Source: Oscillospiraceae bacterium (GTDB lineage Bacteria > Bacillota > Clostridia > Oscillospirales > Oscillospiraceae). From it: a stretch of 56,204 nucleotides of DNA. Both the position numbers and the translations under genes were made by a program. How positions within the stretch are numbered: position 1 is the first letter of the stretch; each line of letters begins with the position of its first letter. Of the stretch, positions 16,064 through 24,174 are shown piece after piece. The notes below the pieces were generated by a model. That model did no database searches. It was not told where the DNA came from and worked only from the letters and a program-made list of their open reading frames with translations. The DNA lies in contig JAAWHG010000013.1 of NCBI GenBank assembly GCA_022795735.1, positions 1 through 56,204 on the forward strand, given 5' to 3'.

Positions 16064-16103
16064 AGAACTGCGCATACTAAACTCCGAGAGGAGGTTATGC
16101 GAT

Positions 16104-16256
16104 ATGTTCAAACGGCGAGAAAAGAAAAAGAACCCGATGGAGGCGGCGATGGCAATGACTGAATTTCAGGAAAGCGCCACCGATCCTCAGGGGAGCTATA
16201 CGGGCACGCCGGCGGACCCGGATGAAGTTCCGGTTCAGGACGCTGACGACCTGTAG
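16104..16256 (+). CDS. Small hypothetical protein, 50 aa
   Basis: A strong AGAGGAGG lies 9 nt before ATG 16104. The 50-aa product has a very basic start (MFKRREKKKN) and an acidic, Pro/Asp-rich end (PADPDEVPVQDADDL), which looks disordered. An intrinsic terminator follows 10 bp after the stop, supporting a real transcript. Function unknown. Confidence 0.6.
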   Translation: MFKRREKKKNPMEAAMAMTEFQESATDPQGSYTGTPADPDEVPVQDADDL

Positions 16257-16267
16257 AAAACGCGATG

Positions 16268-16297
16268 CGCCGCAAGCGTTCCGCTTGCGGCGTACCT
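16268..16297 (+). terminator. Terminator of small-protein unit
   Basis: CGCCGCAAGCG (16268-16278) and CGCTTGCGGCG (16282-16292) form a perfect 11-bp stem with a 3-nt loop, followed after TAC by five T. Confidence 0.85.
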
Positions 16298-16457
16298 TTT
16301 TCTATCCCTTCCAAGCGCGCCGCTCATTCGGCCGCAACGCTGGAAGGGTTATTTTTTTCGTCTTTTCGGCCTCTTCTTCTTTTTTTGCTGTTCCAATCCC
16401 CGGCGTATGAGCGCTACCGTAGCTTGCGAATGGGTTTGGAAACGGTGAAAAGAAAGG

Positions 16458-16495
16458 CGGTGTGAAAGGGCGTCCTAGAACGCCCTTTCACACCG
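16458..16495 (-). terminator. Terminator of exosortase G operon
   Basis: A perfect 16-bp stem (CGGTGTGAAAGGGCGT, 16458-16473, with its complement at 16480-16495) around a 6-nt loop. Read on the minus strand it is followed by CCTTTCTTTTC, 28 bp after the last gene of the operon. Confidence 0.7.
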
Positions 16496-16523
16496 TAGCC
16501 TGGAATGGTTTGTCGGTTTTGGG

Positions 16524-19046
16524 TCAGGATGGGTCGGAATGAATACGGAAGGCTTCGGCGGCGTTTGCAACCGCCCGGTTCATCCGTTCGCGGGTACGCA
16601 TGTCCAGGAGAAAGCAGACGGTGCAGAACAGACCCAGGACGGTGACAATCAGACCCAAGATCCAATGGGGATAATGGAGGCGGATGACGGTCTCCCCCTT
16701 CTGGACGTGCAGATGGTTGTGCAGGCTGCGGATGGGCTGGCCGCTGGTGAAGATGTCCTGATAGGCCAGGGTTGTGTTGACATTGTCCTGATCGGAATGG
16801 ACGGTGATGATGTTGTCCCGGTAATCGACTGAGAGCGGGACTATGGTGCGGTCGGGCAGCTCTTGCCCGGAGAGGTTCAGGGCGTGGCTGAGCAGATGGC
16901 CCACCGACTCGTCCCGGGTGAGGGAATAATGGTAGGTGAGGTTGAGGCCGATAAAGATCAGGTTTTCATTTTTCGCGGTGCCGTAGAAGTCCAGCGTCTG
17001 GCCCTGCTCCTCTATGGTGCCCCACACCTCGTCCAGGCCGTTTACATAGACGGTCTGCCAGGTGGTGTGGCTCTCGGGGAACAGGCTGCAATGGAGGTAG
17101 CCGTCGGTGGTGTTCAGCTCCGGATAGCCGTTGTGGAAGGTGATGCTATAGGCGGTTACGCCCAAAAAGTTTCTCGTTCCGGAACGCTTCTCAAGGGGTA
17201 TGCCGTCGGCCAAGATGACCACACGCTTGCCCTCTTCCGTGAGGCGGAGAATCATATTCTCCGCCCGTGCTTGGTCGTCGTAGGTGAAACCGGCGAGGTA
17301 GATGACGTCGTACTGGGAGAGCTGCTCGTAGCTGTAGCCGTCAAGGCTGGGGCAGTCGGCCTCCTCCACCGCGGGAAAGTCCAGGGCGATGCTGCCCGCC
17401 GAGGAGCCAATGGCAATGGCGCGGTATTGGGAGATGACGCCGAAGGTGTCCGGCGTGTTGATGTGGAAGACCTGATAGCTGTCGTTTTCTGCCGCCATGC
17501 GGTACCCGACGGCCTGGGCGCTGCGGCTGAGCTTGGCAAGCTCGCGCGTCTGCCCGTTGGGCATGATTAGAGGGACAATAACGGTGTCGTTGCCCAGCTC
17601 CAGATAGCGGTCGAACATGTAGAGGTAGGCCTCCTCGTCGGCCGCCTGGTTGACCTGGACAATGTTATAGTAGTTGGCCGCCGCCTGGACGCCCCGGCCA
17701 AAGCTGGTGGGGAGCCGTTTATCGCCAAAGGCGCAGATGGCGTCAATGCCGCTCGCTTCGGCGCCGTAGGGGTCGGCAATGGAGACGCGTTGGGTTGTGA
17801 CCTCCTTGGCGGCGTCAATGAGGAGGCGGGACTCCAGGTTCTCAAAGCGCTGCTCCGGGGAGGTGGCGAGGCCGTCCGCTGTGATGAGCGGAAAGGCCAT
17901 GCCGGCCTCGGCGGCCAGGAGGAGACAGATAAAAATGAGGTATCCCTTGCGCAGGGAACGCCAGAAGAACAGGCTGACGAGCAGCAGGGTGAGCGCGATA
18001 CAGAGAAAGCGAAGCATCCAGAAGTATTGACTGCCGGGACAGAGTGTGAGCAGGGGATAGACCGCCGTTGTAGTCATCAAACACAGGAAGAGGGCGGCGC
18101 AGAAGCCGGGCTGGGTCTTACGGTAGCTGAAAAGAGCGCCGAAGATGCACAAGAGGAAGGCAGCGCATCCAAAATAGGGACGGTACGGGTTGCTGAGCCA
18201 ACGGTTTTGGACAACGCCGCCGGCGTCGGGATAGTAGGGGGAAATGCTGGCGAAGAGGCTCTGAAAATGGCTGGCAAGGTTGGAACCGACTGGGTTGCCG
18301 CCGGTCACGTAGGGGACCAGATAAAAACCGGCAGCCAAAAAGCTCAGACCAATTGCCATCATCAAAGAAATGGTGCTGCCGTGTTTCTGCTTGCGGTTAA
18401 AGATGGCATACAAGATGACATATACGAGGATCGCGACAGCCGTCATAATGGCCCAGCCGACATGCAGGAGCAGAATGCCAATCATGCTGAGCATGACGCG
18501 AATCAAGCTGGTCCAGCGTCTATGGCTCATATAGTCATAGACCGCGACGGCCAAAAGGGGCAGGATGACCATACTCATGGAGCGGGCAAGCGCCCCCTCG
18601 GACAGAAGCATGAAGACATTGTTTGGGACAAAAAACCACAAAGCACCCAGAAAGGCCCCCAGAATGGGACGGCCATGGGTGTATCCAATCCAGAGCCAAA
18701 CCGCCGCGGAGCAGAAATAGAGAATGCCGGTGAACACAAGGTAGCCGTTGAAGCAATTGCCGCCCGCCATGGCCTGACAGGCGGCAAGGATAAGGGGAGG
18801 CAGGGGAGACCAGTAGCGCCAGGTCTGTACGCCGTTGTACCAATTCAGATCGAGAATCGGATACCAGCTGCCCTCCTGGGTGATAGAACGGTAAAGCAGA
18901 TCCCCGCGATAGACATAGAACATCGCGTCATCCCCGCTGGGATAGGTACCGCTCCGGGAGATGAAAAATACAACGGTCAGCGCGATCAGGACATATACCG
19001 CCAAGATCAGGGGGACAGCCAGCGTTCTTGTCAGTTTCTTTCGCAT
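16524..19046 (-). CDS. PTPS-related polytopic membrane protein
   Basis: An 840-aa membrane protein matching the type named 6-pyruvoyl-tetrahydropterin-synthase-related, known from exosortase G loci. A first helix at about 10-29 is followed by SGDD (Asp39-Asp40) in the first outer loop, an arrangement seen in GT-C glycosyltransferases. About nine further helices lie between 85 and 400. Residues about 410-790 form a large extracytoplasmic region with a GATase-like alpha/beta pattern (YDVIYLAGFTYDDQARAENMILRL). A last helix lies at about 795-815, followed by a basic tail. It follows the QueD-like gene by 2 bp and is the last of six genes. A role in lipid-linked sugar transfer is an inference from the helix and Asp layout, not from a recognised enzyme. 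Confidence 0.8.
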   Translation of the reverse strand: MRKKLTRTLAVPLILAVYVLIALTVVFFISRSGTYPSGDDAMFYVYRGDLLYRSITQEGSWYPILDLNWYNGVQTWRYWSPLPPLILAACQAMAGGNCFNGYLVFTGILYFCSAAVWLWIGYTHGRPILGAFLGALWFFVPNNVFMLLSEGALARSMSMVILPLLAVAVYDYMSHRRWTSLIRVMLSMIGILLLHVGWAIMTAVAILVYVILYAIFNRKQKHGSTISLMMAIGLSFLAAGFYLVPYVTGGNPVGSNLASHFQSLFASISPYYPDAGGVVQNRWLSNPYRPYFGCAAFLLCIFGALFSYRKTQPGFCAALFLCLMTTTAVYPLLTLCPGSQYFWMLRFLCIALTLLLVSLFFWRSLRKGYLIFICLLLAAEAGMAFPLITADGLATSPEQRFENLESRLLIDAAKEVTTQRVSIADPYGAEASGIDAICAFGDKRLPTSFGRGVQAAANYYNIVQVNQAADEEAYLYMFDRYLELGNDTVIVPLIMPNGQTRELAKLSRSAQAVGYRMAAENDSYQVFHINTPDTFGVISQYRAIAIGSSAGSIALDFPAVEEADCPSLDGYSYEQLSQYDVIYLAGFTYDDQARAENMILRLTEEGKRVVILADGIPLEKRSGTRNFLGVTAYSITFHNGYPELNTTDGYLHCSLFPESHTTWQTVYVNGLDEVWGTIEEQGQTLDFYGTAKNENLIFIGLNLTYHYSLTRDESVGHLLSHALNLSGQELPDRTIVPLSVDYRDNIITVHSDQDNVNTTLAYQDIFTSGQPIRSLHNHLHVQKGETVIRLHYPHWILGLIVTVLGLFCTVCFLLDMRTRERMNRAVANAAEAFRIHSDPS

Positions 19047-19048
19047 AG

Positions 19049-19507
19049 TCAGAGCATATCCTCCAGAAGGTGGTCCAGGGCCTTGCCAAGGGCGCTCTGG
19101 GTGTACTGATCGGTGTCGGAGGCATATTCGGGGCTTTGGACGTAGGAGATGACATAGCTGCGGGAGGGGGTTTCGCTGCCCTCAATTTGGAGCAGTTCGC
19201 CTCCCTTCTCCCGAATAATGCTCCGCAGGGCGTCGCCAAAGTATTCCACCAGGTTTTCCAGGGTGGGGATGGTGGTGTCGAAGGGGGAGAGGTCGTTGAT
19301 GGTCCGGTTTTGGAAGGGGGTCAGGAATTGCTCAATGGCCTTTTCAAAGTCGGCAAATTCGACCATTTCCTCCCGCTGGGTCAGTATAATGAGGGTGAGC
19401 TCCCAGGTGTGGGGGTGGACGTCGCCCTGCCGGCCGGCGATGATGATGCTGTGGCTGGCGTTGAGGTAGAATTTGAAGCGGTATTTACGAAATAATTTGC
19501 GCAGCAT
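19049..19507 (-). CDS. QueD/PTPS-like protein lacking catalytic Cys
   Basis: A 152-aa member of the 6-pyruvoyl/6-carboxy-tetrahydropterin synthase fold. The three zinc His are present (His19 in NASHSI, His31 and His33 in VHPHTWE), and the later T(I)PTLENLVEYF block fits the family. The active-site Cys normally found between the first and second His is absent (the stretch reads SIIIAGRQGDV), so ordinary QueD chemistry is doubtful. The ATG at 19507 overlaps the preceding TAA by one base (TAATG). Its place in an exosortase G operon rather than with queC or queE argues for a dedicated role there, perhaps a structural or ligand-binding one. Confidence 0.82.
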   Translation of the reverse strand: MLRKLFRKYRFKFYLNASHSIIIAGRQGDVHPHTWELTLIILTQREEMVEFADFEKAIEQFLTPFQNRTINDLSPFDTTIPTLENLVEYFGDALRSIIREKGGELLQIEGSETPSRSYVISYVQSPEYASDTDQYTQSALGKALDHLLEDML

Positions 19508-20583
19508 TAGCAATCCCTCCGCTCTTGATAGAAGTTCCGGAATACGTCGGTCAACGGCGCGGCGGGCCGCTGCGTGAGGGCCAGCGTACCGGTTACCTGA
19601 ATGCCGGGCTCCCGGATTGCCGCCACAATGGCCTGGTCCGCCGCGTCCTGAAGCTTGACGCCAATCAGCAGAAGCTGCCGCGGCTGAAGGGCAAAACGAA
19701 AATAGCAGCGGTCCATAATGATTTGACTGTCGCGCAAAAAGCGTTTTTGATCGGTATCGGTGTCGCAGGAGAGCAGGATGAAGTGCAGGGGCCATACGTT
19801 ATGGGTCTCCAGCTTGGGCAGGAGCACTTGGAGCACGTCGGCATGGAAGAGCATGTGCCGGGTGTCATAGAGTTCACGCTTGCTGAGAATATCATTGCAT
19901 TTTTCCACCGTGGCAAGCAGCTTGGCGTTTTCCTTTTCCAAAACCTGGCTCTTTTTGCGCCACTTCTGGCTCAGGGCGGACAGGCCGATGGCCGACAGGA
20001 CAAGGAGGACCAGCTCGGCAATGGCGAGGATACAGATGTTAATTTTGGCGTTGAGATAGTCGTTTTGATCGAGTACCGCGTCCGCGCCGGTGAGCAGTGA
20101 GATCAGCATCTGCTCGCCCCGGTAGGAAAAGCGCACGCCGGAGGCCACGAAGCGGCGGGAACCCAGTTCAATAATTTCGTGGGAGACCCGGTTAAGCTGA
20201 AGCGAGCTGAGAAAAGCGCGGGCGTTGTCCGACTCGTAGTAGGTCGCGGTGGAGAAGCCCCGGTAGCGGTTGGTCTCCATCACGTCGCGGACAAAAACTA
20301 ACGAGCCCTGCTCGGAGAGGGTCCAATATTTATTGGTAGAGGCGTCCAGCGTGCCGAGAATATTGGAGATGATCTCATCGGTGGCGCGGTCGCGCTCCAG
20401 GTTGATCTGGTCGAGCACCAGCTGCACGTAGCCGTCCTGCTGAAGGGCGTAGACCTCCATAATGCCCTCCTCATAGGAGCTGAGCTGAAGCCAGGCCAGC
20501 AACCCGATTCCGAGGGCAAACAGGAAGACAAAGATAGTGATGAGCCATGTGTTTTGCCAAAATCTCACTTTTTCTTTTCCCAC
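19507..20583 (-). CDS. Two-helix membrane protein of unknown function
   Basis: A 358-aa protein not recognised by family. A first helix at about 12-33 and a second at about 182-206 flank an extracytoplasmic region of about 145 residues, as in membrane sensors. A short coiled coil (KWRKKSQVLEKENAKLLATVEKCND) follows, then a 130-residue cytoplasmic domain. That domain (DTRHMLFHADVLQVLLP...HFILLSCDTDTDQKRFLRDSQIIMDR, in parts) has the alpha/beta rhythm of a strongly degenerate nucleotide-cyclase/GGDEF fold, but no GGDEF signature. It sits between the glycosyltransferase fusion and the QueD-like gene, with 53 bp to the former, so it probably serves the same pathway. Confidence 0.65.
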   Translation of the reverse strand: MGKEKVRFWQNTWLITIFVFLFALGIGLLAWLQLSSYEEGIMEVYALQQDGYVQLVLDQINLERDRATDEIISNILGTLDASTNKYWTLSEQGSLVFVRDVMETNRYRGFSTATYYESDNARAFLSSLQLNRVSHEIIELGSRRFVASGVRFSYRGEQMLISLLTGADAVLDQNDYLNAKINICILAIAELVLLVLSAIGLSALSQKWRKKSQVLEKENAKLLATVEKCNDILSKRELYDTRHMLFHADVLQVLLPKLETHNVWPLHFILLSCDTDTDQKRFLRDSQIIMDRCYFRFALQPRQLLLIGVKLQDAADQAIVAAIREPGIQVTGTLALTQRPAAPLTDVFRNFYQERRDC

Positions 20584-20636
20584 AGGGTTACGCCATCCTT
20601 TCCCCGGCGTTTTTGCCGCCGCGCCGGGAATACAGT

Positions 20637-23585
20637 TTATTCGGCCTGCCTGCTCTTGCTGACAAGCAGCTCGGGGGCAAAGGTCTTGACATAAAAGTCA
20701 CTGCTCTTCGACAGCTCCGCCTCCATTCGGTCCAGACCGAGCGCTTCGGCCAGGGTCCGTTGGGGAGAGAAGAGGTTGGTTCCCAGCCCCAGATGGTCGC
20801 CCTCAATTTGAAAGCCCATGGCGCTCAGCACGGTGGGGAAGATATCCATCGCCGCAAATTCGCGCCCCTCCTCGGCGAACGGTCCGCCGGTGCTGGGGTT
20901 GATGAAGCAATTGTATACCCGGCGATGATCCCACGGATGCTTTCCGACAAGGGAATCGTCCATCCGAGGGTGATCGCCGGTGATGACAATGACGGTGTCC
21001 TCATAGAAGGGCTGCTGCTGGCACCATTCGACAAAGCCGCTGACCAGCCGGTCGGTGCAGGAGACGACGTTGGCGGTGATCTCCGGGTATTCATCGCCGC
21101 AGAGCTGGCAGAGATAGCCGTCCTTGAAATGGGTGTCTACGGTGAGCAGCGTGAGATTAAAGGGCTGACCGGACGCGGCCAGACGGGTTGCCTCATCCTG
21201 GGCGAACTGAAAGAGCTTTGCGTCCTCAAAGCCCCACCAGACATGATAATCAGGAGGGATGAGGCCGTCCGCTTTGGCGGAGACATAGTCAAAAATCTCA
21301 TAGTCTCCATGCTGCTGGAAAAAGGTCTTCCGGCCAGCGAAGGTAGCTTCCGAGCCGCACATGAACTCGTTGACATAGCCCTGTGCCTTGAGAATGTCGC
21401 CCAGCGTAGTAAGGCCGGAGGCGTACTGCTGCATCTCACCGACGTCTTCGTCGGTCAGGGGAAGGGCATAGGGGACGCCCGAACTTGTGGTGTAGAGGGC
21501 GGCCATGGTCCAGGTGGAACCGGTGTTGGAGAAGAAGCCGCCCAGCGCGCCGCCGCTGAGATTGGAGAAGGAGACGTTTTCGCGGGCCAGGCGGGTGAGG
21601 CCGGGCATGTAGTTGATGGGCTGGATGCCGCCGTCCTCGGTAGAGGCGTAGGTGTTTTCCAAGCTTTCAACGTAGATATAGATCAGGTTTTTTGTGTTCT
21701 CACCCGGGGTGATGGAGACGCTGTTGGGGTCCACGTAATACTCCTCATAGACGGAGGACTGGGAGAGCAGGGAGGCGGTGTAGCCCACCACGTCGTAGCA
21801 GGCGTTGGCGTAGACCAGCGAGGCGGACAGCATCAGGGCGACGCATACCAGGCCGAACCGCCGCCGACGCAGAATGCGCGCTCCCACCATCTCCCGGAGA
21901 AAATCTACCGAGAGGGAGAGAGCCCATCGTGTCTGCCGCCGGTCTAAGATGACCAGAATACAGGCGGCGGCGGCAAAGAGCAACAGGGGCGGGAGACAGG
22001 CCTGAAGGCCGGATATCAGCATATCGTTGCCCGCGCCGGCCAGCGGTCCCAGAAGGGTATTGACAATCTCGCGGAGGGTGACACTGAGGGTGGTACTGGA
22101 CCAGTGACAGACGACGGCCAGCGTGACCGAGAAAAAGGCGAGAAAAATGGCCAGGAAATAACGCCAGAACGAGCTGCGAAGGGACTTTTCCAGCGACCTG
22201 GGGCCGTAAATGACCTTGGGGTCGCCGTTGACGGCGTTGCGCAGGCGTGCGGTAAACTGGCCTGGCCTGCGGAGGTCATGTTTCAGGGTCGAAAAGAAGG
22301 AATCGCACTCGTCGGTAAAGTTTCGGGTTTTCCAGGCGCTGTCGGTATTGATGCTGTTGATGATACCGGCCAGGCGGAAGAAAAAGACGAAGAGATTGAA
22401 GAAGGGAAGCAGTGGGATGACATACCACTGGCGGGTGTAATACCGCCGGAGCTGCGGAAAGCTGGATAAAAAGCCCCGAATGGCGAAGAAGTAACAGTAT
22501 CCGATGACGGTATACATCCCAAAGAGGAGCGCGGAGGCGATGGCGATGGTCTTGGCCGAGTAGCCGACGAACATCAGGCAGAACAGGGCCAGATACCAGA
22601 TCATACGGGGGAAGGCGAAGGTATGATCGTACATCAGGGTGCGCACGTTGACGTCGGTGGCCAGCTTGGCGGGACTCAGATGGTCCTCGTTCATGAACAT
22701 GCGGGCGACCTCGAGACTGCCGCGCTGCCACCGCTGGCGCTGGACATAGAGCTTGTTGACGTTCTCTATGGGGTCCACGAAGAAGATGGAGTGCTCGCTG
22801 AGCTTGATCTTTTCCTTTTGAAGGTAGCGCATCTGGAAGGTAATCTGGGTGTCCTCGCAGATGGTGTCGGTGTTGTAAAGCCGGGATTTGAGGAGAGCGG
22901 ATTTGCGGAAGGCGGAGAACGCGCCCGACAGGGTGTAGATGGTGTTTAGCTCCGAACTGTAGTTGCGGCCGGCCAGGAAGGCCTGTGCGTATTCCAGAAA
23001 TTCCATCTTGCGCATCAAGCGGGACGGGCCACGGGGATACATCTCCACCATCGAGGGATTGGTCATGATAACACCCGTCATGCAGTTGAGGGCGGAATCC
23101 GCCTCGAATTTGTTGACCAGATGGGTGAGCGCGGAGGGCTCCAGGAGGCCGTCGCTGTCCAGATGGACGATGTATTTGCCCTCGCTGTTATAAATGGCAA
23201 GGTTGAGGGCGCGCGACTTGCCCTGCTTGGCGTTCAGCCATTGCATCAGCAGGTCGGGGAACATCCGCTGGCATTTGGTGAAGATAGAAAAACTGTCGTC
23301 CTGGCCCTGGTTGTTGACCAGGAAAAGCCGAATCTTGCTGTTCTCATAGTCGCAGTCGTTGATGGAGCGGATGCAGGCTTCCAGCGTGTCCATGGAGTTA
23401 TATACCGGAATGATAATGGAAATCTCCGGGTAGAGAATTGGTTTGACGATTTTCCTGGAGTCCGCCCAGCGCTTGATGAGCACGATGACGCTGCCGATGG
23501 AGGGGATGATCTCCATAATCAGAGGGAGTACAATCCAAGCGCTCCAGAACAGGAAGGAGCCTGTCAGTTTTTCAAGAATGCCCAT
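20637..23585 (-). CDS. GT2 glycosyltransferase-phosphoglycerol transferase fusion
   Basis: A 982-aa membrane protein with two catalytic modules. Residues about 53-300 are a processive-type family 2 glycosyltransferase: SIIIPVYNS start, DSD at 143-145, acceptor ED at 244-245, QRQRW at 282-286. Helices follow at about 325-410, as in the exosortase-G-associated glycosyltransferase. Residues 475-600 hold four more helices. Residues about 632-960 are an extracytoplasmic alkaline-phosphatase/sulfatase-fold domain of the OpgB/LtaS kind: metal ligand Glu640 in YVESLENTY, probable nucleophile Thr691 in TGSTWTMAALY, DTH at 817-819, GDH at 870-872. The ATG overlaps the exosortase gene by 14 nt. Predicted job: build a lipid-linked or membrane glycan inside and decorate it with glycerol phosphate outside. 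Confidence 0.88.
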   Translation of the reverse strand: MGILEKLTGSFLFWSAWIVLPLIMEIIPSIGSVIVLIKRWADSRKIVKPILYPEISIIIPVYNSMDTLEACIRSINDCDYENSKIRLFLVNNQGQDDSFSIFTKCQRMFPDLLMQWLNAKQGKSRALNLAIYNSEGKYIVHLDSDGLLEPSALTHLVNKFEADSALNCMTGVIMTNPSMVEMYPRGPSRLMRKMEFLEYAQAFLAGRNYSSELNTIYTLSGAFSAFRKSALLKSRLYNTDTICEDTQITFQMRYLQKEKIKLSEHSIFFVDPIENVNKLYVQRQRWQRGSLEVARMFMNEDHLSPAKLATDVNVRTLMYDHTFAFPRMIWYLALFCLMFVGYSAKTIAIASALLFGMYTVIGYCYFFAIRGFLSSFPQLRRYYTRQWYVIPLLPFFNLFVFFFRLAGIINSINTDSAWKTRNFTDECDSFFSTLKHDLRRPGQFTARLRNAVNGDPKVIYGPRSLEKSLRSSFWRYFLAIFLAFFSVTLAVVCHWSSTTLSVTLREIVNTLLGPLAGAGNDMLISGLQACLPPLLLFAAAACILVILDRRQTRWALSLSVDFLREMVGARILRRRRFGLVCVALMLSASLVYANACYDVVGYTASLLSQSSVYEEYYVDPNSVSITPGENTKNLIYIYVESLENTYASTEDGGIQPINYMPGLTRLARENVSFSNLSGGALGGFFSNTGSTWTMAALYTTSSGVPYALPLTDEDVGEMQQYASGLTTLGDILKAQGYVNEFMCGSEATFAGRKTFFQQHGDYEIFDYVSAKADGLIPPDYHVWWGFEDAKLFQFAQDEATRLAASGQPFNLTLLTVDTHFKDGYLCQLCGDEYPEITANVVSCTDRLVSGFVEWCQQQPFYEDTVIVITGDHPRMDDSLVGKHPWDHRRVYNCFINPSTGGPFAEEGREFAAMDIFPTVLSAMGFQIEGDHLGLGTNLFSPQRTLAEALGLDRMEAELSKSSDFYVKTFAPELLVSKSRQAE

Positions 23586-24171
23586 AGGTGAATTTTCCTA
23601 TTTTCATGCGTATGATGTGCGGTTTGGTAAAGACGAAAAAGTAAAGAACGATAGACAGAACATAGAAGACGATGCGGCCCACAATGGCGTGGGAGACGTG
23701 GTATACCTCCGGTCCGAGGAAATAGATCGCCTCACAGATGACCAGAACGCGCAAGGCGTTGGCAATCATGATATAGGCCACCCCGGCGATGGAGAGGAAC
23801 ACCCGCTCATGCTTGGTGTAGACCCGGAAAAAGACCAGGAGGGAGAGGTAGGCCATAATTTCAATGATGCCGGAGCACTCAAAGTCAATCTGGAGGGTAA
23901 TGGCGCCGGACGCGGAATTGATGAAGATGATGCCGTATCGGAAAAAGGCGGTAAAGGTCTTGGTGATGGAACCGATCAGACCGGCCATGGCGGCGACGGT
24001 CTTGGAGAGCGGGTCAACCATCACGGGCCGGATCATCACCATGAGGAAGAGGAACAGGCCAAGGCTTCCGGCAATAAAATGCCAGAAGTTCAACTTGGCC
24101 CGGTCCAACACACTCAGGAGATAGATCCATGCGGCTACAAGAACGGCGCATATGATATATCTCAGCATCAT
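23572..24171 (-). CDS. xrtG: Exosortase family protein XrtG
   Basis: A 199-aa integral membrane protein of the exosortase/archaeosortase superfamily, transpeptidase-like enzymes that cleave C-terminal sorting tails outside the membrane. The catalytic triad is clear: Cys99 in DFECSGIIE, Arg141 in ANALRVLVI, His161 in YHVSHAIVGR. Five to seven hydrophobic helices surround these residues. Neighbouring QueD/PTPS-related and GT2 genes match the known composition of XrtG loci. It begins 3 bp after the substrate gene; the lysine codons at the end of that gene supply its AAGAAG ribosome site. It overlaps the next gene by 14 nt. Confidence 0.92.
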   Translation of the reverse strand: MMLRYIICAVLVAAWIYLLSVLDRAKLNFWHFIAGSLGLFLFLMVMIRPVMVDPLSKTVAAMAGLIGSITKTFTAFFRYGIIFINSASGAITLQIDFECSGIIEIMAYLSLLVFFRVYTKHERVFLSIAGVAYIMIANALRVLVICEAIYFLGPEVYHVSHAIVGRIVFYVLSIVLYFFVFTKPHIIRMKIGKFTYGHS

Positions 24172-24174
24172 TTT

